From contig OZ020612.1 in assembly GCA_963971575.1 (NCBI GenBank), positions 65,966,869-66,030,868 of the forward strand: a stretch of DNA of 64,000 nucleotides. Direction: 5' to 3'. Numbering within the stretch: the stretch's first letter is position 1; every line of letters starts with the position of its first letter. The DNA is from Liopterus haemorrhoidalis. Taxonomy: Eukaryota > Arthropoda > Insecta > Coleoptera > Dytiscidae. This document shows positions 48,601 to 57,583 of the stretch, piece after piece. Made by a program: the position numbers and the translations under genes. The notes below the pieces were generated by a model that did no database searches, had not been told where the DNA came from, and saw only the letters and a program-made list of their open reading frames with translations.

Positions 48601-50647
48601 TAATTAGCAAGTGTCTGTATGTAGTGTCGGTAACATTATGACGTCAATTTTTCTAAAGTTCTCGTGATTGGCTAACTGGGGACACCCTGTTTCTTGATTG
48701 GCTGACAGGTGACGCCCTCTCCCATGATTAGCTAACTGGTGATATCCTGTCCCATGATTCGCTGACTGGCGACGAAATTAGGATACGTTAAAAATGAAAC
48801 CAAATACACATACAAACAATTGAAATTTTTATATTATAAATCCGTCATTGTTGACGGGTAATAACCTAGTACTTTAATAAATTGCGTTATAATTAAGTAC
48901 AAATGTTCTGTAATTTTAATGCCAAAATGTATGTGATATTATTTTTTATGAATTTGTTATTAAGTTTTTTTTTTTTGTTGTACGATAATATTAGGTTATG
49001 GAAATATTTTAATGCATTAAAAAAATGACGGCATTATGACGTAAAAGTTTATTTGATTTAAAGAAAAATTATTTATTATTTTTTGTGATATTATGTTTGA
49101 TTACAAATAAATGTTTTGAAACAAGAAAGAAAATTTAAAGAGGGGGGTCAATGGGGATTGCACTTGTCCGTCACCAATAGCTTAATCCGCCACTATTGAT
49201 ACCAAACATTGATATTTCGATTTGGACGCGATTAAAACCAAAATGTGACCAAATATATTAAGTCTATTGGCCGTTTTCACCTATTACCCATCCAACCATG
49301 AAATGTTCGAAAACTAACACTTCATATTAATTTTTTAATTCTAAATTTATATTAAATGATTACCTTTATTTTTTAATTGTATCAATAGTTGCAAAAAATC
49401 TTTCCTGTTATAATTATTTTTCTCTCTATATTCAACGGTATCTTTGACAATATTCATAAAAAAATCAGACACATATTTTGGTAATCTCGGTAATCCTATC
49501 TTCTTATAAAAATTTGGGAAATTATTGGACACGACCACTTTCAACGCTTCTATGGCTGTTAGGTCGAATATTCTTTTCCCAAATCTTCTGAATTCATTGC
49601 TTGGATCTTCTAAGCTGTTTGTCTCAAGGCCAAAAGCACAGGAGGCTATAACATCAGTTGTAAAACGACCCATAAGATCTTTTATGTCTATCGGTTCTTG
49701 TGTATCTGATATTTTTGAGATTTCAAGTTCTAGCTGGTCTCCACAGGTGGTGATTGTATGGAACATCATTTTGATTTTGGCTTAAAACATAAAATTGTTA
49801 TAAAAAATTTCTCCCAACATACAAACTGCTGTGGATCAGTAGCGGCTGTTGAGTAAAATATTGGGGGGGGGCACTTTTTGATCCATATACTGCAATGGTG
49901 TCCAACCTACTAGCGGGCCGAATCCAGCCAAAAATAAGTTTCAAACGGCTCGCATGAATTTTTTGCCTTTATTTTTTGGAATTACCCTCCCTCCGTTCTC
50001 AAAAATTATCGTCCTCGGAATTTCTCCACTCCCCCTGTCCTTACTATATTTTCAAAAATTATTTCTCACGTTACCAATGATTTTTAAAATTTCTCCCACC
50101 CATCCTCTGTGATTTTTAAATATCTGGCTCCTAATCCAACTCAATTTGGCCCGTGAAACATATTTAGAATTGATATACACAATGTATCAAGGTAGAGGGA
50201 ACACCATTTTTCTAGAAAACGCGATGTGTATGTTGGTAAAAAATTTGATGACCAAAGTTGTCCATAATAAAAATAAAAACAATTCAAAATATTTCGCTCT
50301 CAAATCATCAAGTACGATTTGAAAGTGAAATATTTTTTATTATATATATTTTTTATTATGCTCCGAGCTACAGAAAGCACAATCAAAAAAAAAAAATGTA
50401 GCTTTGGATGCCCCATTCTAAGTTATTAGCATTGTTTGTTACTGAACTCTTAATTAATGTTCTATTTCCATTTTTGTTCGATTGTGAAATATTCAGTTTT
50501 GGCCAATGAGGACCAATATTTTTACCGACCGCCAACATATATGTATAAGGGAGGTATTGTGATCATACCGATTTTGACATTTCGAGATTTCGATGGATCT
50601 CCACGAATTAAGGTCCCTACATAACGTTTTTACTATTTTTAGCATGA

Positions 50648-50690
<43 letters not shown>

Positions 50691-51861
50691 GTACACGTGC
50701 AGAGCAAATTCGGCTAAAAGGATTTTTATGAAACTTCATATTTAAGCTGCCATTAATTGCACGAGTTGATCAACATTTTGGTAAAAATCAGTTGACTAGA
50801 AATGGGAGTTTACTCGTGTCGATTTAGGATTTTTGTGAATATTTACCAACAGAAAAATATTTCGAAAAAATTTATTTAACAAAAGTTACTATAAATGCAA
50901 TAACTAATAACTTTTATTTAAGACGTTTTTTGATAAAACGACATTTTTTTTCATACTTACATGTAACGTTTCCATGGTCATGATAAATAATATCTCTGTT
51001 AGAAAATATTAGGCTAAGTTATTTCTACTCTGCTGCTAGAATGTATTTTATACAAGTACTTTATGATGGCGGTCGGTCCTGTGGTGGCCACAGCTGATTT
51101 TTTATTAATAATATAGTTTAATAGTTATGCAGGTTAATTTTAATCTAATGCACTGTATCGAGTTTTACGTGTGAGTACTTATCACAAATCAAAACAAACG
51201 AACCTGTACTCTGTGAGACGAAGTAAGGTAAGGACACCGGCCGAAATTCACTAATACATACACACTAAACCTCGTCGCTGTTACCCTTTCCAGTTCAATT
51301 TTATTACTTGCATAGATAAATATATTAAAAATCACATGTGGCAACACTGTGCGTTGGGACACTGAGAGTCAATCATTATTTTTGGGAATTCGTGCTACTA
51401 ATTTTATACTTACCTGTAGAAAACGTAGGTGTCAATTTCGTTCTGAGTCTCCTCCATTTGGCTCCATTGAGGGTTATTAAACCAGCACTCAAAGGCTCTC
51501 CCTCTTCATTACAGTACTGTTGTCTGTCATAAAAATGCCCAAAATCCTTGCTCAAAACATGTTTAGCTAACTCAGGGTCCAAAATTAACAACCATGGTTT
51601 TGCGAAGAGATAAAATCCGCCACATGGTTTGCCGAATTTTTTGAGCTGGTTGTAAAGATTTCTAGTATGTTCACCAAAACTCACTTTCAGTTGACACCAG
51701 GGGGCACAATTGCCAAAGGGAAGGGTAGGGGGCAAGGTAGGAACATTGCGTTTTTGCCAATATGTGAAGGAATATTGGAAATATAAAATTATTAAAAGTA
51801 TTAGATAGATAATTGATAGAATAAAATTTAAGAAAGTGGAATCGAATGGTAATAAAAACAT
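39506..51861 (-). CDS. CYP6-like: Cytochrome P450, CYP6-like (CYP3 clan), five exons, apparently intact
   Basis: Predicted ER-anchored heme monooxygenase. CYP6 enzymes oxidise xenobiotics, plant allochemicals or endogenous lipids using NADPH-P450 reductase; the substrate cannot be read here. Exons 51861-51414, 49780-49364, 46658-46398, 45504-45253 and 39669-39506 join through GT-AG introns, all phase 1, into 513 residues, the usual CYP6 length. Visible in order: hydrophobic N-terminal anchor (about residues 8-35), WRRLR (136-140, helix C), AGFET (318-322, I-helix oxygen groove), ESMR (376-379, the ExxR motif, its E codon split by intron 3), PERF (432-435) and heme loop PFGEGPRNCIG with ligand Cys458. 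I see no stop or frameshift in the joined exons. Introns are 1.6, 2.7, 0.9 and 5.6 kb and full of transposons. AATAAA occurs about 18-30 nt past the stop. Splicing is inferred; expression is unknown. Confidence 0.93.
39822..40065 (+). mobile_element. tRNA-derived SINE (Ser/Leu-like), full copy, 12-bp TSD
   Basis: A-box region GAGTGGCCGAGAGAATTAA, B box GGTAGTTCGATTC, body GATTCACTTCTCATCCAGGTG-like and tail (AAAT)n. Flanked by a perfect 12-bp duplication AAAGAAAAAGTG (39810-39821, 40066-40077). Lies in P450 intron 4, antisense to the gene. Same family as 6971-7142. Confidence 0.93.
40303..40936 (+). repeat. Repeat family 1, tRNA-like/(CAGA)n, copy C
   Basis: Starts TGTCTCTTCTCGCAGGGTTC (tRNA-like on minus, 40384-40316), ends CCTACAAAACCCTAAAAA. 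Only three CAGA units at about 40873. The conserved 500-base middle matches copies A and B. The 86-residue frame here is a repeat translation. Confidence 0.85.
41617..42215 (+). repeat. Duplicated ~150-bp segment with TATA motif
   Basis: 41617-41765 and 42067-42215 share ACTTTGAACACTAGCRTCTC, GAACAATGCTTAAACC and CAGAAAGTATTCGGTCCGG. The first contains TTATATAAACG, the second TTAAATAAACA. Downstream lies CTGTGTCGGCAATCTGG and, near 42330, AATAAA. The layout suggests duplicated promoter sequence of an old LTR-type element, but no ends are visible. Confidence 0.5.
43295..43627 (-). other. Unidentified 110-residue open frame in P450 intron 4
   Basis: Starts MVLKKITSVSDAKILTSCLE and contains FWSNTCKVCRPLVEDIKRKK and KIHPAYHNNRVGVNG. 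CxxC and a basic segment are visible, but I cannot assign a family. It has no clear neighbours or promoter. It could be a transposon remnant or chance. Confidence 0.25.
44552..45028. mobile_element. GC-rich MITE, probably Harbinger-like
   Basis: Ends containing GGAAACAGAATGCAC (left) and GTGCATTCTGTTCC (right), flanked by TTA (44549-44551, 45029-45031); an alternative left boundary is 44557. Markedly richer in CpG and GC than its surroundings, with many CGTACG/GACGCCG motifs. Frames in it are short and unrecognised. The sequence to 45134 ends CTTACAGAATACACCC, like the terminus of the MITE at 54179-55186. Confidence 0.55.
45253..45504 (-). CDS. CYP6-like: P450 exon 4: ExxR, PERF and heme-binding loop, residues 376-459
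   Basis: Acceptor TTTTTAG|AAAGTATGCG completes the Glu codon of ESMR. It continues with LHSGIPNIIRKCTKDYKIPD (K-helix and beta region), YYPDPEKFDPERFSKEE and LPFGEGPRNCI. The donor ATAG|GTAATT splits the Gly codon after Ile. All invariant residues of the heme pocket are present. The next exon lies 5.6 kb away across the longest intron. Confidence 0.93.
45505..46397 (-). other. P450 intron 3, short
   Basis: GT-AG intron of about 0.9 kb, A+T-rich. At 45900 it contains CAGTGTTTCTCAACC, a hAT-type terminus without a visible partner, so probably a fragment. No coding potential recognised. Confidence 0.6.
46398..46658 (-). CDS. CYP6-like: P450 exon 3: I-helix, residues 289-375
   Basis: Acceptor TTTTTAG followed by GTTCTGTAGATG. 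The translation enters with an acidic linker, then LTMKEVAAQSFLFFVAGFET, the I-helix that binds oxygen, then the J-helix region ending LERVIN. The donor is AAATG|GTGAGT, intron from 46397. A start-codon-based call would begin only at Met305, so the splice-based start adds 16 residues. The hAT/Helitron block lies 180 bases upstream, inside intron 2. Confidence 0.92.
46838..47336 (+). pseudogene. hAT transposase C-terminal fragment (dimerisation domain)
   Basis: An open frame entering from the left terminus gives about 165 residues. The end IPICNAKAERSFSVLKKVKN...LSLMFIEND, then FSKLNARK, is the hAT C-terminal dimerisation domain (ERxFS.....K..LR...........L...I). The DNA-binding BED finger and catalytic residues upstream are absent. 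The last codons are cut by the Helitron at 47337. Non-functional, though it could still be transcribed. Confidence 0.88.
47337..48869 (+). mobile_element. Non-autonomous Helitron, copy 2, inside the hAT
   Basis: TCGTACATATATAATTAGCT start preceded by A; end hairpin CCGTCA-TTGT-TGACGG (48842-48857), then CTAG followed by T. 1533 bp. The exact position within hAT coding sequence confirms both ends. Interior of nine ~120-bp repeats (about 47450-48500). No Rep/helicase. Confidence 0.93.
47450..48500 (+). repeat. Nine ~120-bp repeats inside Helitron copy 2
   Basis: GGGTTTCGTAGGCATAAAC-type phrases near 47521, 47643, 47756, 47877, 47998, 48119, 48240, 48360 and 48482. Units alternate between CTACGAATATAATTACATA and CTGCGGATAAAATAACATA variants. 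Confidence 0.9.
49364..49780 (-). CDS. CYP6-like: P450 exon 2: helices D-G region, residues 150-288
   Basis: Acceptor TTTTAAG at 49782-49781 restores the CYP6-conserved AKIKMMFHTI after the exon 1 FST. It contains the conserved FTTDVIASCAFG segment and ends in RKDFLQLLIQLKNK, typical of CYP6 before the I-helix. The donor is AAAG|GTAATC with the intron from 49363. The exon is phase 1 at both ends. The open frame runs on into the intron (GNHLI then stop), which is not coding. Confidence 0.92.
49781..51413 (-). other. P450 intron 1 with (CAGA)n-bearing repeat and hAT-like debris
   Basis: GT-AG intron of about 1.6 kb. It holds a minus-strand copy of the repeat also seen at 2560-3117 (here 50515-51100, with about nine TGTC units) and a degenerate stretch from about 49888 whose start resembles the CAGTGGTxxCCAACC ends of hAT elements. 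No other coding potential seen. Confidence 0.7.
50515..51100 (-). repeat. Repeat family 2 with (CAGA)n, copy 2
   Basis: Reverse complement of 2560-3117 with a cleaner run of about nine TGTC units at 50651-50690. In P450 intron 1 and, because both are on the minus strand, sense to the gene. Confidence 0.85.
51414..51861 (-). CDS. CYP6-like: P450 exon 1: anchor, helix C, first 149 residues
   Basis: Starts at ATG 51861 and ends at the donor CAG|GTAAGT (intron begins 51413), phase 1. The N-terminus has a short polar start, then a run of Ile/Leu/Tyr typical of a microsomal signal anchor, then a basic and Pro-rich hinge (PTLPPTLPFGN). The stretch DFGHFYDR...GEPLSAGL...KWRRLRTKLTPTFS is characteristic of CYP6. 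A TTTTTTTCCAG tract ends a few bases before the ATG, so an upstream non-coding exon is possible; the transcription start cannot be placed. Confidence 0.92.
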
Positions 51862-52090
51862 TTTCCTGGAAAAAAATTATTAGATGAAACAATGACCAAT
51901 GGGCAGATTAATAATAATTGCTTCAAATGCCTACAACTTTCTTGTTACCAAATATACATAAAATGTATTTAAACACAGTATAATTTATTTTATTTATTTT
52001 ATTTAGGTTGATGTTGCGCAGCAGAAATGCACCAGATAAGTGCCTCAAATGCACCAAGTTGCATTTACATCAATCAGATAAAAGAATTAA
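51862..52090 (-). promoter_or_regulatory. Upstream region of the P450 gene
   Basis: About 230 bases between the P450 ATG and the piggyBac remnant. A polypyrimidine-AG (TTTTTTTCCAG) just before the ATG may be an acceptor for a leader exon. No TATA box or defined regulatory site can be claimed. Confidence 0.35.
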
Positions 52091-52598
52091 CCCTCTACTG
52101 CATGAATTTTTATTTTTGGCTGAAATAATTCATGGGCATTAGGAATTGGTTCTTATTGATAGAAAAATTAATTAAAAAAATATATTTAAAATATTAAATA
52201 TTATTTTTATGAAAAAATAATAATTTAGGGTTTGTGCCATACATGGAACGTTATGATTCTACATTATGTTGCAAAAGAAAATGATTCCGTATTATTTGCT
52301 CGTCAATTGCTAGGTGTTCTTCATTAGGGATTAAAAGCAGTCGCCCTCGAATTTTTGAAAGAAAAGGTCGTATCTTCTAGTTGTCCTTTCTCAATAAATT
52401 CAGAGTTATCGTTGAAGTGCAAATTCCGCTTGATATTCTCAAATCTATTGCAGCCCATTACTTGAGATACTGCAGGTTCCATTGCTGTGTATGTGGCATA
52501 TATGAACATTCATGAAGTAACGTTCTGATTCAGTTTTAAAAGTAAAATAAAAAATAAAAATGGAATGTGCCATATATGGCACACTATGCGGTAAAGGG
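52091..52598 (-). mobile_element. piggyBac deletion derivative, 508 bp, TTAA TSD
   Basis: CCCTCTACTGCAT at the left, ATGCGGTAAAGGG at the right, TTAA on both sides (52087-52090, 52599-52602): the piggyBac signature. The minus strand 52509-52324 retains part of the transposase (PAVSQVMGCNRFENIKRNLH then FNDNSEF), as in the NRFExIxxxLHFNDN motif of the family. Most of the gene is missing. It lies directly upstream of the P450 start. Confidence 0.9.
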
Positions 52599-52602
52599 TT
52601 AA

Positions 52603-52945
52603 GATAAAAAATTAGGTTTATTTTGAATAAAGTTAATTATATCTTGGGCTATTATATTATTTTTTAGTTTTTTTTTTTTTAAGAATTTAAAGAGCCAAAG
52701 AAAATATTCAGTACTGGACTATAGAGTACTGGAATATAGAGCAGTGTTTCTCAACCTTTTCTGGCATGAGACCTCCTGAAATTATATAAATATTGTCTGT
52801 GGCCCCCGATATGGTGCATCAAGATAGAGGGAATACGATTTGTCTCGAAAAGGCGGCGTGTGAGCAAGTTGGGAAAAAAGTTTGATAAGGTAGTATTTTT
52901 TTTCACCTTTTATTCAATAAAATATACATTCTAAAAAAAACTTTT
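52603..52945. other. Noncoding, with a hAT-type end fragment
   Basis: CAGTGTTTCTCAACCTTTTC at 52742 resembles a hAT terminus. The following ATCAAGATAGAGGGAATACG...AAGTTGGGAAAAAAGTTTGA also occurs, diverged, at 50187-50245 in P450 intron 1. No right end found. Confidence 0.45.
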
Positions 52946-52947
52946 AT

Positions 52948-53205
52948 TATCAAATGTACTGTCCATTATCTCTCCAGAAGGTTCCATCTTTGCTCTCGAA
53001 AAATCTGTCCAGGTAAATTTTGATATCGTCCACAGATGCGAAATTTTTTCCGTTAAGGGAATTTTGTAGAAAGCAGAACAAATGGTAGTCGGATGGTGCG
53101 ATGTCTGGACCATATGCTCCGACTACCATTTGTTCCTCTCTCAAAAATCTACAAAATTCCCTTAACGGAATAAATTCGCATCTATGGACGATATCAAAAA
53201 TCACC
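52948..53205 (-). pseudogene. mariner transposase C-terminal fragment with foldback
   Basis: The minus strand gives YGPDIAPSDYHLFCFLQNSL, NGKNFASVDDIKIYLDRFFE and KDGTFWRDN, the end of a mariner transposase with its third catalytic Asp. From about 53120 to 53200 the plus strand repeats part of the same sequence (GACTACCATTTGTTC..., AAAATTCCCTTAACGGAAT), making a head-to-head inverted pair. Confidence 0.78.
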
Positions 53206-53937
53206 CAAACTTGACTTTGATTACCTTATTCATTATTCTTTACCATGGTTTACATTTTATAATTTAGAGGTTATCAAATTTTACCAAGTGGTCTAAACAT
53301 AAAATTCCAAGGCCACCTAGAGTTTTTTTTTTTTTTTTTTGAACATATGTTATATTTGCCGCTTGTTGAGAATGATTTAAACATATTTCTTAAAATTGAT
53401 ATTATTTCTTATTGATAACTTACTCTGAATTTTATCTAAAATAGTGAATCCATATTGAAATTGTGAAACTCGATGTTACACGTACACGGTCACATATGTC
53501 GTCTTGACTAACGAACGATATTGTCCAGGCTATTATAATTAGAACCTAGTATCTTATCTCGCAGTAAATATTAGGTGAAGTGAAGTATAAGTAAGAAAAT
53601 TACCTGAAATTTACCAGATCCGTAACATATAAAATTGCAAGTAATTACATTTTGAAACAATTAGATTTTAATAGAAAATGCAATGTTTTTAACTTCTCAG
53701 TAAACTGTTTTCAACTATAAGGACCGGTTTCTGAAAACTTAACCGAGTTTCATCTTTTGGTTAAACTCGGTTTCAATATAATAATCCCATAAGTAACCAT
53801 AGCAACCATTTTCTAATCATTTGGTTATAGTTAACTAAGCGTACGGAATACTCGGAAGCAGAATGCAGAGTACTTTTCCAAGGAGCCACTAGCAACACAA
53901 TCCTAATTAAATCGGGGGTAAAAAGAAAACCATCTTT
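53206..53937. other. Noncoding stretch
   Basis: A T-run near 53325; no gene. Possibly the upstream part of the LINE fragment that follows, too degraded to read. Confidence 0.4.
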
Positions 53938-54178
53938 GGCTGGATTGAGGAAATTGCTGGCACTGTGTGAATCTTATGCTCTGGAGCATGGCCTAATTTA
54001 TAATGTTAATAAAACAGAGTTTATTGTATTTCAGCCCAAGAATAAGAGATATACAGTGCCCGACATTTCACTCAATGGTCAGTGCGTTAAGAGAGTACCT
54101 TCTGTATGCTATCTTGGTCATACTATATGTGATGATTTAAATGATACAGCTGACATTGATAAGCAATGTCGCTCTGTC
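53938..54178 (+). pseudogene. LINE reverse transcriptase fragment, 5' part
   Basis: GLRKLLALCESYALEHGLIY then NVNKTEFIVFQPKN and a YLGHTICDDLND motif: the region after the RT YADD box, with GLxxNxxKTE and the YLG motif. The reading ends at QCRSV, exactly where a MITE begins (54179). The continuation is at 55187. Catalytic YADD itself is not present. Confidence 0.82.
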
Positions 54179-55186
54179 GGGTCTATTCTGTATCTTAAAA
54201 AGTTAAAAATTAACCTCAAGGTCGAAGTTAAAAAATTTTAACCACGCTTTACAATATTTTGTTATTCTGTAACTCTATGACGTTTAAATTTTAAACTCAA
54301 TGTGGTTAATTCAGTAGGTTATATTCGGAGTTTTAACTCCAGCCAAATACATGGCGTTAATTTTTAACCAGCTGTAATTCTAACCTCTAAACGTCAAATA
54401 GCCAGAAAAAATGCATTTTTAGAATTAATCATGGCAAGTCTGTTTATTTTAAACCAATTATTACTTGAACAAATTGAACATCAAGAGGTTAATAAGTAAA
54501 AAAAGTAATATAGGTGAATAAAAAAAATATATAAAAATGCTTTTTAGGAGATCAGATCAAATTAAACAAAGGCAACTGCGTGATATGAGTGACCCTTTTA
54601 ATTTACCAGAAGAAACATTTTAAAATATTTTCATTTGTCTAAAACTTATACGGAATATCTCGTTTTACAAATGTTGTTTGAAAATCTGAGAAGAACCAAA
54701 AGATTTCCCAATATATTGCAAGTAAATATTTAAAACTTTAAAATAGTGATACATTTATAAATTTTGATTTCTCTGTTTAAAAATAAAAATAAGGTAAACA
54801 TAACCTGAAAATAAAAGTATCTTCATATAGAAGAATGAAAAGCCTATACTTATTATGCTTATGCCAACCATAATTATTTATGTAAAAATATTGTACATTT
54901 CCGCAATATATATTTATTATATTTGATCGTTGTTCATTCATGATTCAACCATAACACATGTTTACATTAAATCCACACTTACACTAGCAAAATACCTTCC
55001 CTTGTAGATAATTTCACAACATAATTTTAACCATAAGGTTAAAATGTTAGAACTTAACGCTTGGGTTATAACCTGAGATACAGAATAAGAAACAAGGTTC
55101 AAATTTTAACGCCTAGTTAAAATGTTACTTTTTAACCATCATTTTTAACCTAATCTTTTTAACCACAAAAGATACAGAATAGACCC
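54179..55186. mobile_element. 1.0-kb non-autonomous DNA element inside a LINE
   Basis: Inverted termini GGGTCTATTCTGTATCTT (left) and its near-complement at 55168-55186, rich internally in TTTTAACC/GGTTAAAA. The disruption point of the LINE frame supports both ends. The flanks GTC/GTG give no clear duplication. A similar terminus (CTTACAGAATACACCC) is at 45134. Superfamily unassigned. Confidence 0.75.
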
Positions 55187-55712
55187 GTGTATGTGTTAAA
55201 GCAAATATGCTAAACCATAGATTCTCTAGATGCAGTACTGTTGTACGTAAATACCTCTTTAATACGTTTTGTGGCAGTATGTATACATCTGCTCTTTGGG
55301 CTAACACCACCAAAACCGGTATTCGTAAATTAGTTGTTTGCTACAACAATGCATTTAGAGTTATCAATGGGTTTTCCAAATATTGTAGTGCAAGTGAAAT
55401 GTTTGTTATGAATGAAGTTAATACTTGTATGGCTGTACTTAGAAAATACGTTCATAGTTTACGTAGTAGATTACTTAAATCTAATAACACGTTGATTCGG
55501 GAGTGTCTACGCTTTGACAAAACGTTTCACACTTGTTGGTCAGCTCAGCTGATATATTAAATATCTACTAATTTAAACTATAAATGTATTCTTTAATGTT
55601 TGGGTTCACAATTGTTAAAACTGAACTCCAAATTTGTCTTGTTCTTTGTTTCTGATTTTCGTTAAATGTATGTATTATTTTGGCCTTCGGGCTGTTTAAT
55701 AAAATTATAAAA
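55187..55712 (+). pseudogene. LINE reverse transcriptase fragment, 3' part and tail
   Basis: VKANMLNHRFSRCSTVVRKY continues with LFNTFCGSMYTSALW and about 85 further residues to a stop at 55560: the RT thumb region found in non-LTR elements (kaNxLxrkFs.Cs..VK..LF...C..mYt..LW). Followed by an untranslated region ending GGCTGTTTAATAAAATTATA and A-runs at about 55712. A two-base shift separates it from the 5' part even after removing the MITE. Confidence 0.82.
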
Positions 55713-55724
55713 AAAAAATTATAA

Positions 55725-56093
55725 AAAACAAGGATGTCCATTATCTCCGCTGCTTTTCATTTTAGCCCTTGAATGGATCCTAACACATATAAGTGGGAAC
55801 AGAAATGTTATTGAGGGATCTCCAACACCATTTAACAGACCTAGACTATGCAGATATGCAGATGATATCTGCCTGCTGTCTCATAAATTCGACCCCCTTT
55901 AGGACAATCTGAACCAACTCAACTGCCAAGCTAACAGGACTCAAGATTAATATCTATAAAACAAAAACCCTGCGCATAAACACCATAAATTCAAGACAGT
56001 TAAAAATTGGCCAGGAAGATATTGATGATGTAGATGAGATTTGTTACCTTGGCAGCATAATTGCCAAGGATGGAGGAGCAATGGGTATTGAGC
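55725..56093 (+). pseudogene. Second LINE reverse transcriptase fragment
   Basis: KQGCPLSPLLFILALEWILT then RYADDICLLSHKF (the catalytic YADD box), and after a frame change AKLTGLKINIYKTKTLRINT and DEICYLGSIIAKDGGA. This is the RT core of a different LINE lineage from the preceding one. Stops and a shift after FDPL show decay. It begins right after the poly(A)-like end of the first LINE. Confidence 0.82.
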
Positions 56094-56291
56094 AGTATTG
56101 AGAATAATGACATCCAAAAGAGCAGAATGTGACTGATCTGACTGAATTTTGACTGTTTGGGTTCTACAGGACAAATAGGACTCGAACCAGGCCATTTTTT
56201 AATGAACAATTTGAATATACCGTCGCCAGTAACAATCTTTCTACATGTACAGTAAACCCTCATCTGCAAGTGCTGAAAACATGCGAAAATA

Positions 56292-56916
56292 GGCCGCGAA
56301 CATACAGAAAGCCGGTAAATCAGCGCTGACAATCGGTACCGAAAACAAGCATACTGGGTTACTGGTTGAGCACACGCTAAACGCTGATATTGCATGTGAC
56401 ACTGACAGATGACATAACCTATATATTGAAGTTTTTATTTATTTTACCCTATTTATCGTATATTTTTTAATCATATTGGCCTAGCATAGAGTGAACGCTA
56501 GTTTTGAAAGTGTATAGCTACTCTTTCGTATATTGACTCAATTATATGTTTAATAAGTGAAAATGGCGAGTTCTGATTCATCTTTGGATGAGTTGTTTCT
56601 AACAGTATCACTATATTTAAAAATGGAACCAAAAAGAAAAGGTATACATGCAATAAACCAAGAGAGATGTAAATATAGGGAATACCACCACCTTTTTCCT
56701 CAATTAAAAGAAGATGATTTTTTAAATAATTTTTTGTTTCGGCGCTGACAACAAGCTGCTTAAACTGCTTAAACGTTTCGGTAAGCGAGTAGCCGACACC
56801 GACCGGCACCGACCAGTACACAGCGTATGCGGTTGTATTTGAAAACATGGACAGATACTGCGGCAGATCAGCGCTTGTTGCCAGTAAAGCCGGTGCCGAC
56901 TTGTATGTTCGCGGCC
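56292..56916 (+). mobile_element. PIF/Harbinger-type element with transposase N-terminus
   Basis: Inverted termini GGCCGCGAACATACA / TGTATGTTCGCGGCC, flanked by ATA on both sides (a 3-bp duplication; TTA/TAA is more usual). The plus strand 56563-56748 encodes a start rich in acidic residues, then KRKGIHAINQERCKYREYHH and LFPQLKEDDFLNNF, the conserved HPxNxxRxxxGEYHxLxxxLxxDxxxF of Harbinger transposases. The rest of the gene is absent. Subterminal sequence is GC-rich, unlike its surroundings. Confidence 0.78.
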
Positions 56917-57583
56917 ATAGGCGCGAATAAATCAGTGCCGAAAACAATCTTTCTGCATGTTCGTACCCTAAGCTTTGTACTGAAGGCAGGGTTTCGAATT
57001 ATTGCTGTAACCAGTCCTAAATGTTTTTCGTTAATAGAACTGATTTATTACAATGAAAATGATAATTTTAGTTTTTTAGTATAGTTTATAATAACAATAA
57101 TTTTAAATAATTTGTTTTTGTGTTTTTTCAGTACACCGTCATACTGATAAGAATGTTCTACTTATTTGCAAACATTAACTAGGTAATTATTTCGTCATTT
57201 AGATTTAAAATAACTCGAAATTTACTCAACTAATAGTTTACAGCAATTCTATTATACGATTATGAGGGGAGGGAGGTTCATAAAGTAATATCCCATTAAT
57301 TTATGAAATAGATGTAGGAATAAACATATTATTATGAATATAATAACTTGTTTGTTGATGGGCAGGGTGTGGTGCAAATATCTTTATAGAATTTTCGCCA
57401 AAAATGTGTATAAAAAAACTTTTGTGCACTGTTGGAATTTTCAATTTTCAACATACCAACCTGAAATTTGAAATAACCCAAGCAAGGTTCCTTCTCATGA
57501 CAACCTAAAAGAACGAAATTCCCATTTAGTTCCTCCTAAACGCTTGGTATAGCCTGTACACACAAACAAATTTATACAATTTA
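56917..57583. other. Noncoding stretch
   Basis: No gene. CTCATGACAACCTAAAAGAA...TTAGTTCCTCCTAAACGCTT near 57495-57542 resembles 2481-2535, so another dispersed repeat runs through both. Confidence 0.45.

Larger units (their letters stand above)
46838..49195 (+). mobile_element. hAT element in P450 intron 2, 8-bp TSD, carrying a Helitron
   Basis: Left end CAGTGGCGGATTAA, right end TTAATCCGCCACTA (last base decayed), perfect 8-bp duplication TTGATACC (46830-46837, 49196-49203). Without the Helitron it is about 0.83 kb, an internal-deletion derivative that keeps only the C-terminal transposase coding. Opposite orientation to the host gene. Confidence 0.93.
46659..49363 (-). other. P450 intron 2, mostly a hAT element carrying a Helitron
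   Basis: GT-AG intron of about 2.7 kb, of which 2.36 kb is the plus-strand hAT (46838-49195). Little original intron sequence remains: about 180 bases next to exon 3 and 160 next to exon 2. Confidence 0.8.

Noticed and set aside
49525..49785. 86-residue plus-strand frame
   Set aside because: Complement of P450 exon 2.
51671..51892. 73-residue minus frame overlapping the P450 start
   Set aside because: A frame-shifted reading of exon 1; the other frame carries all P450 motifs.
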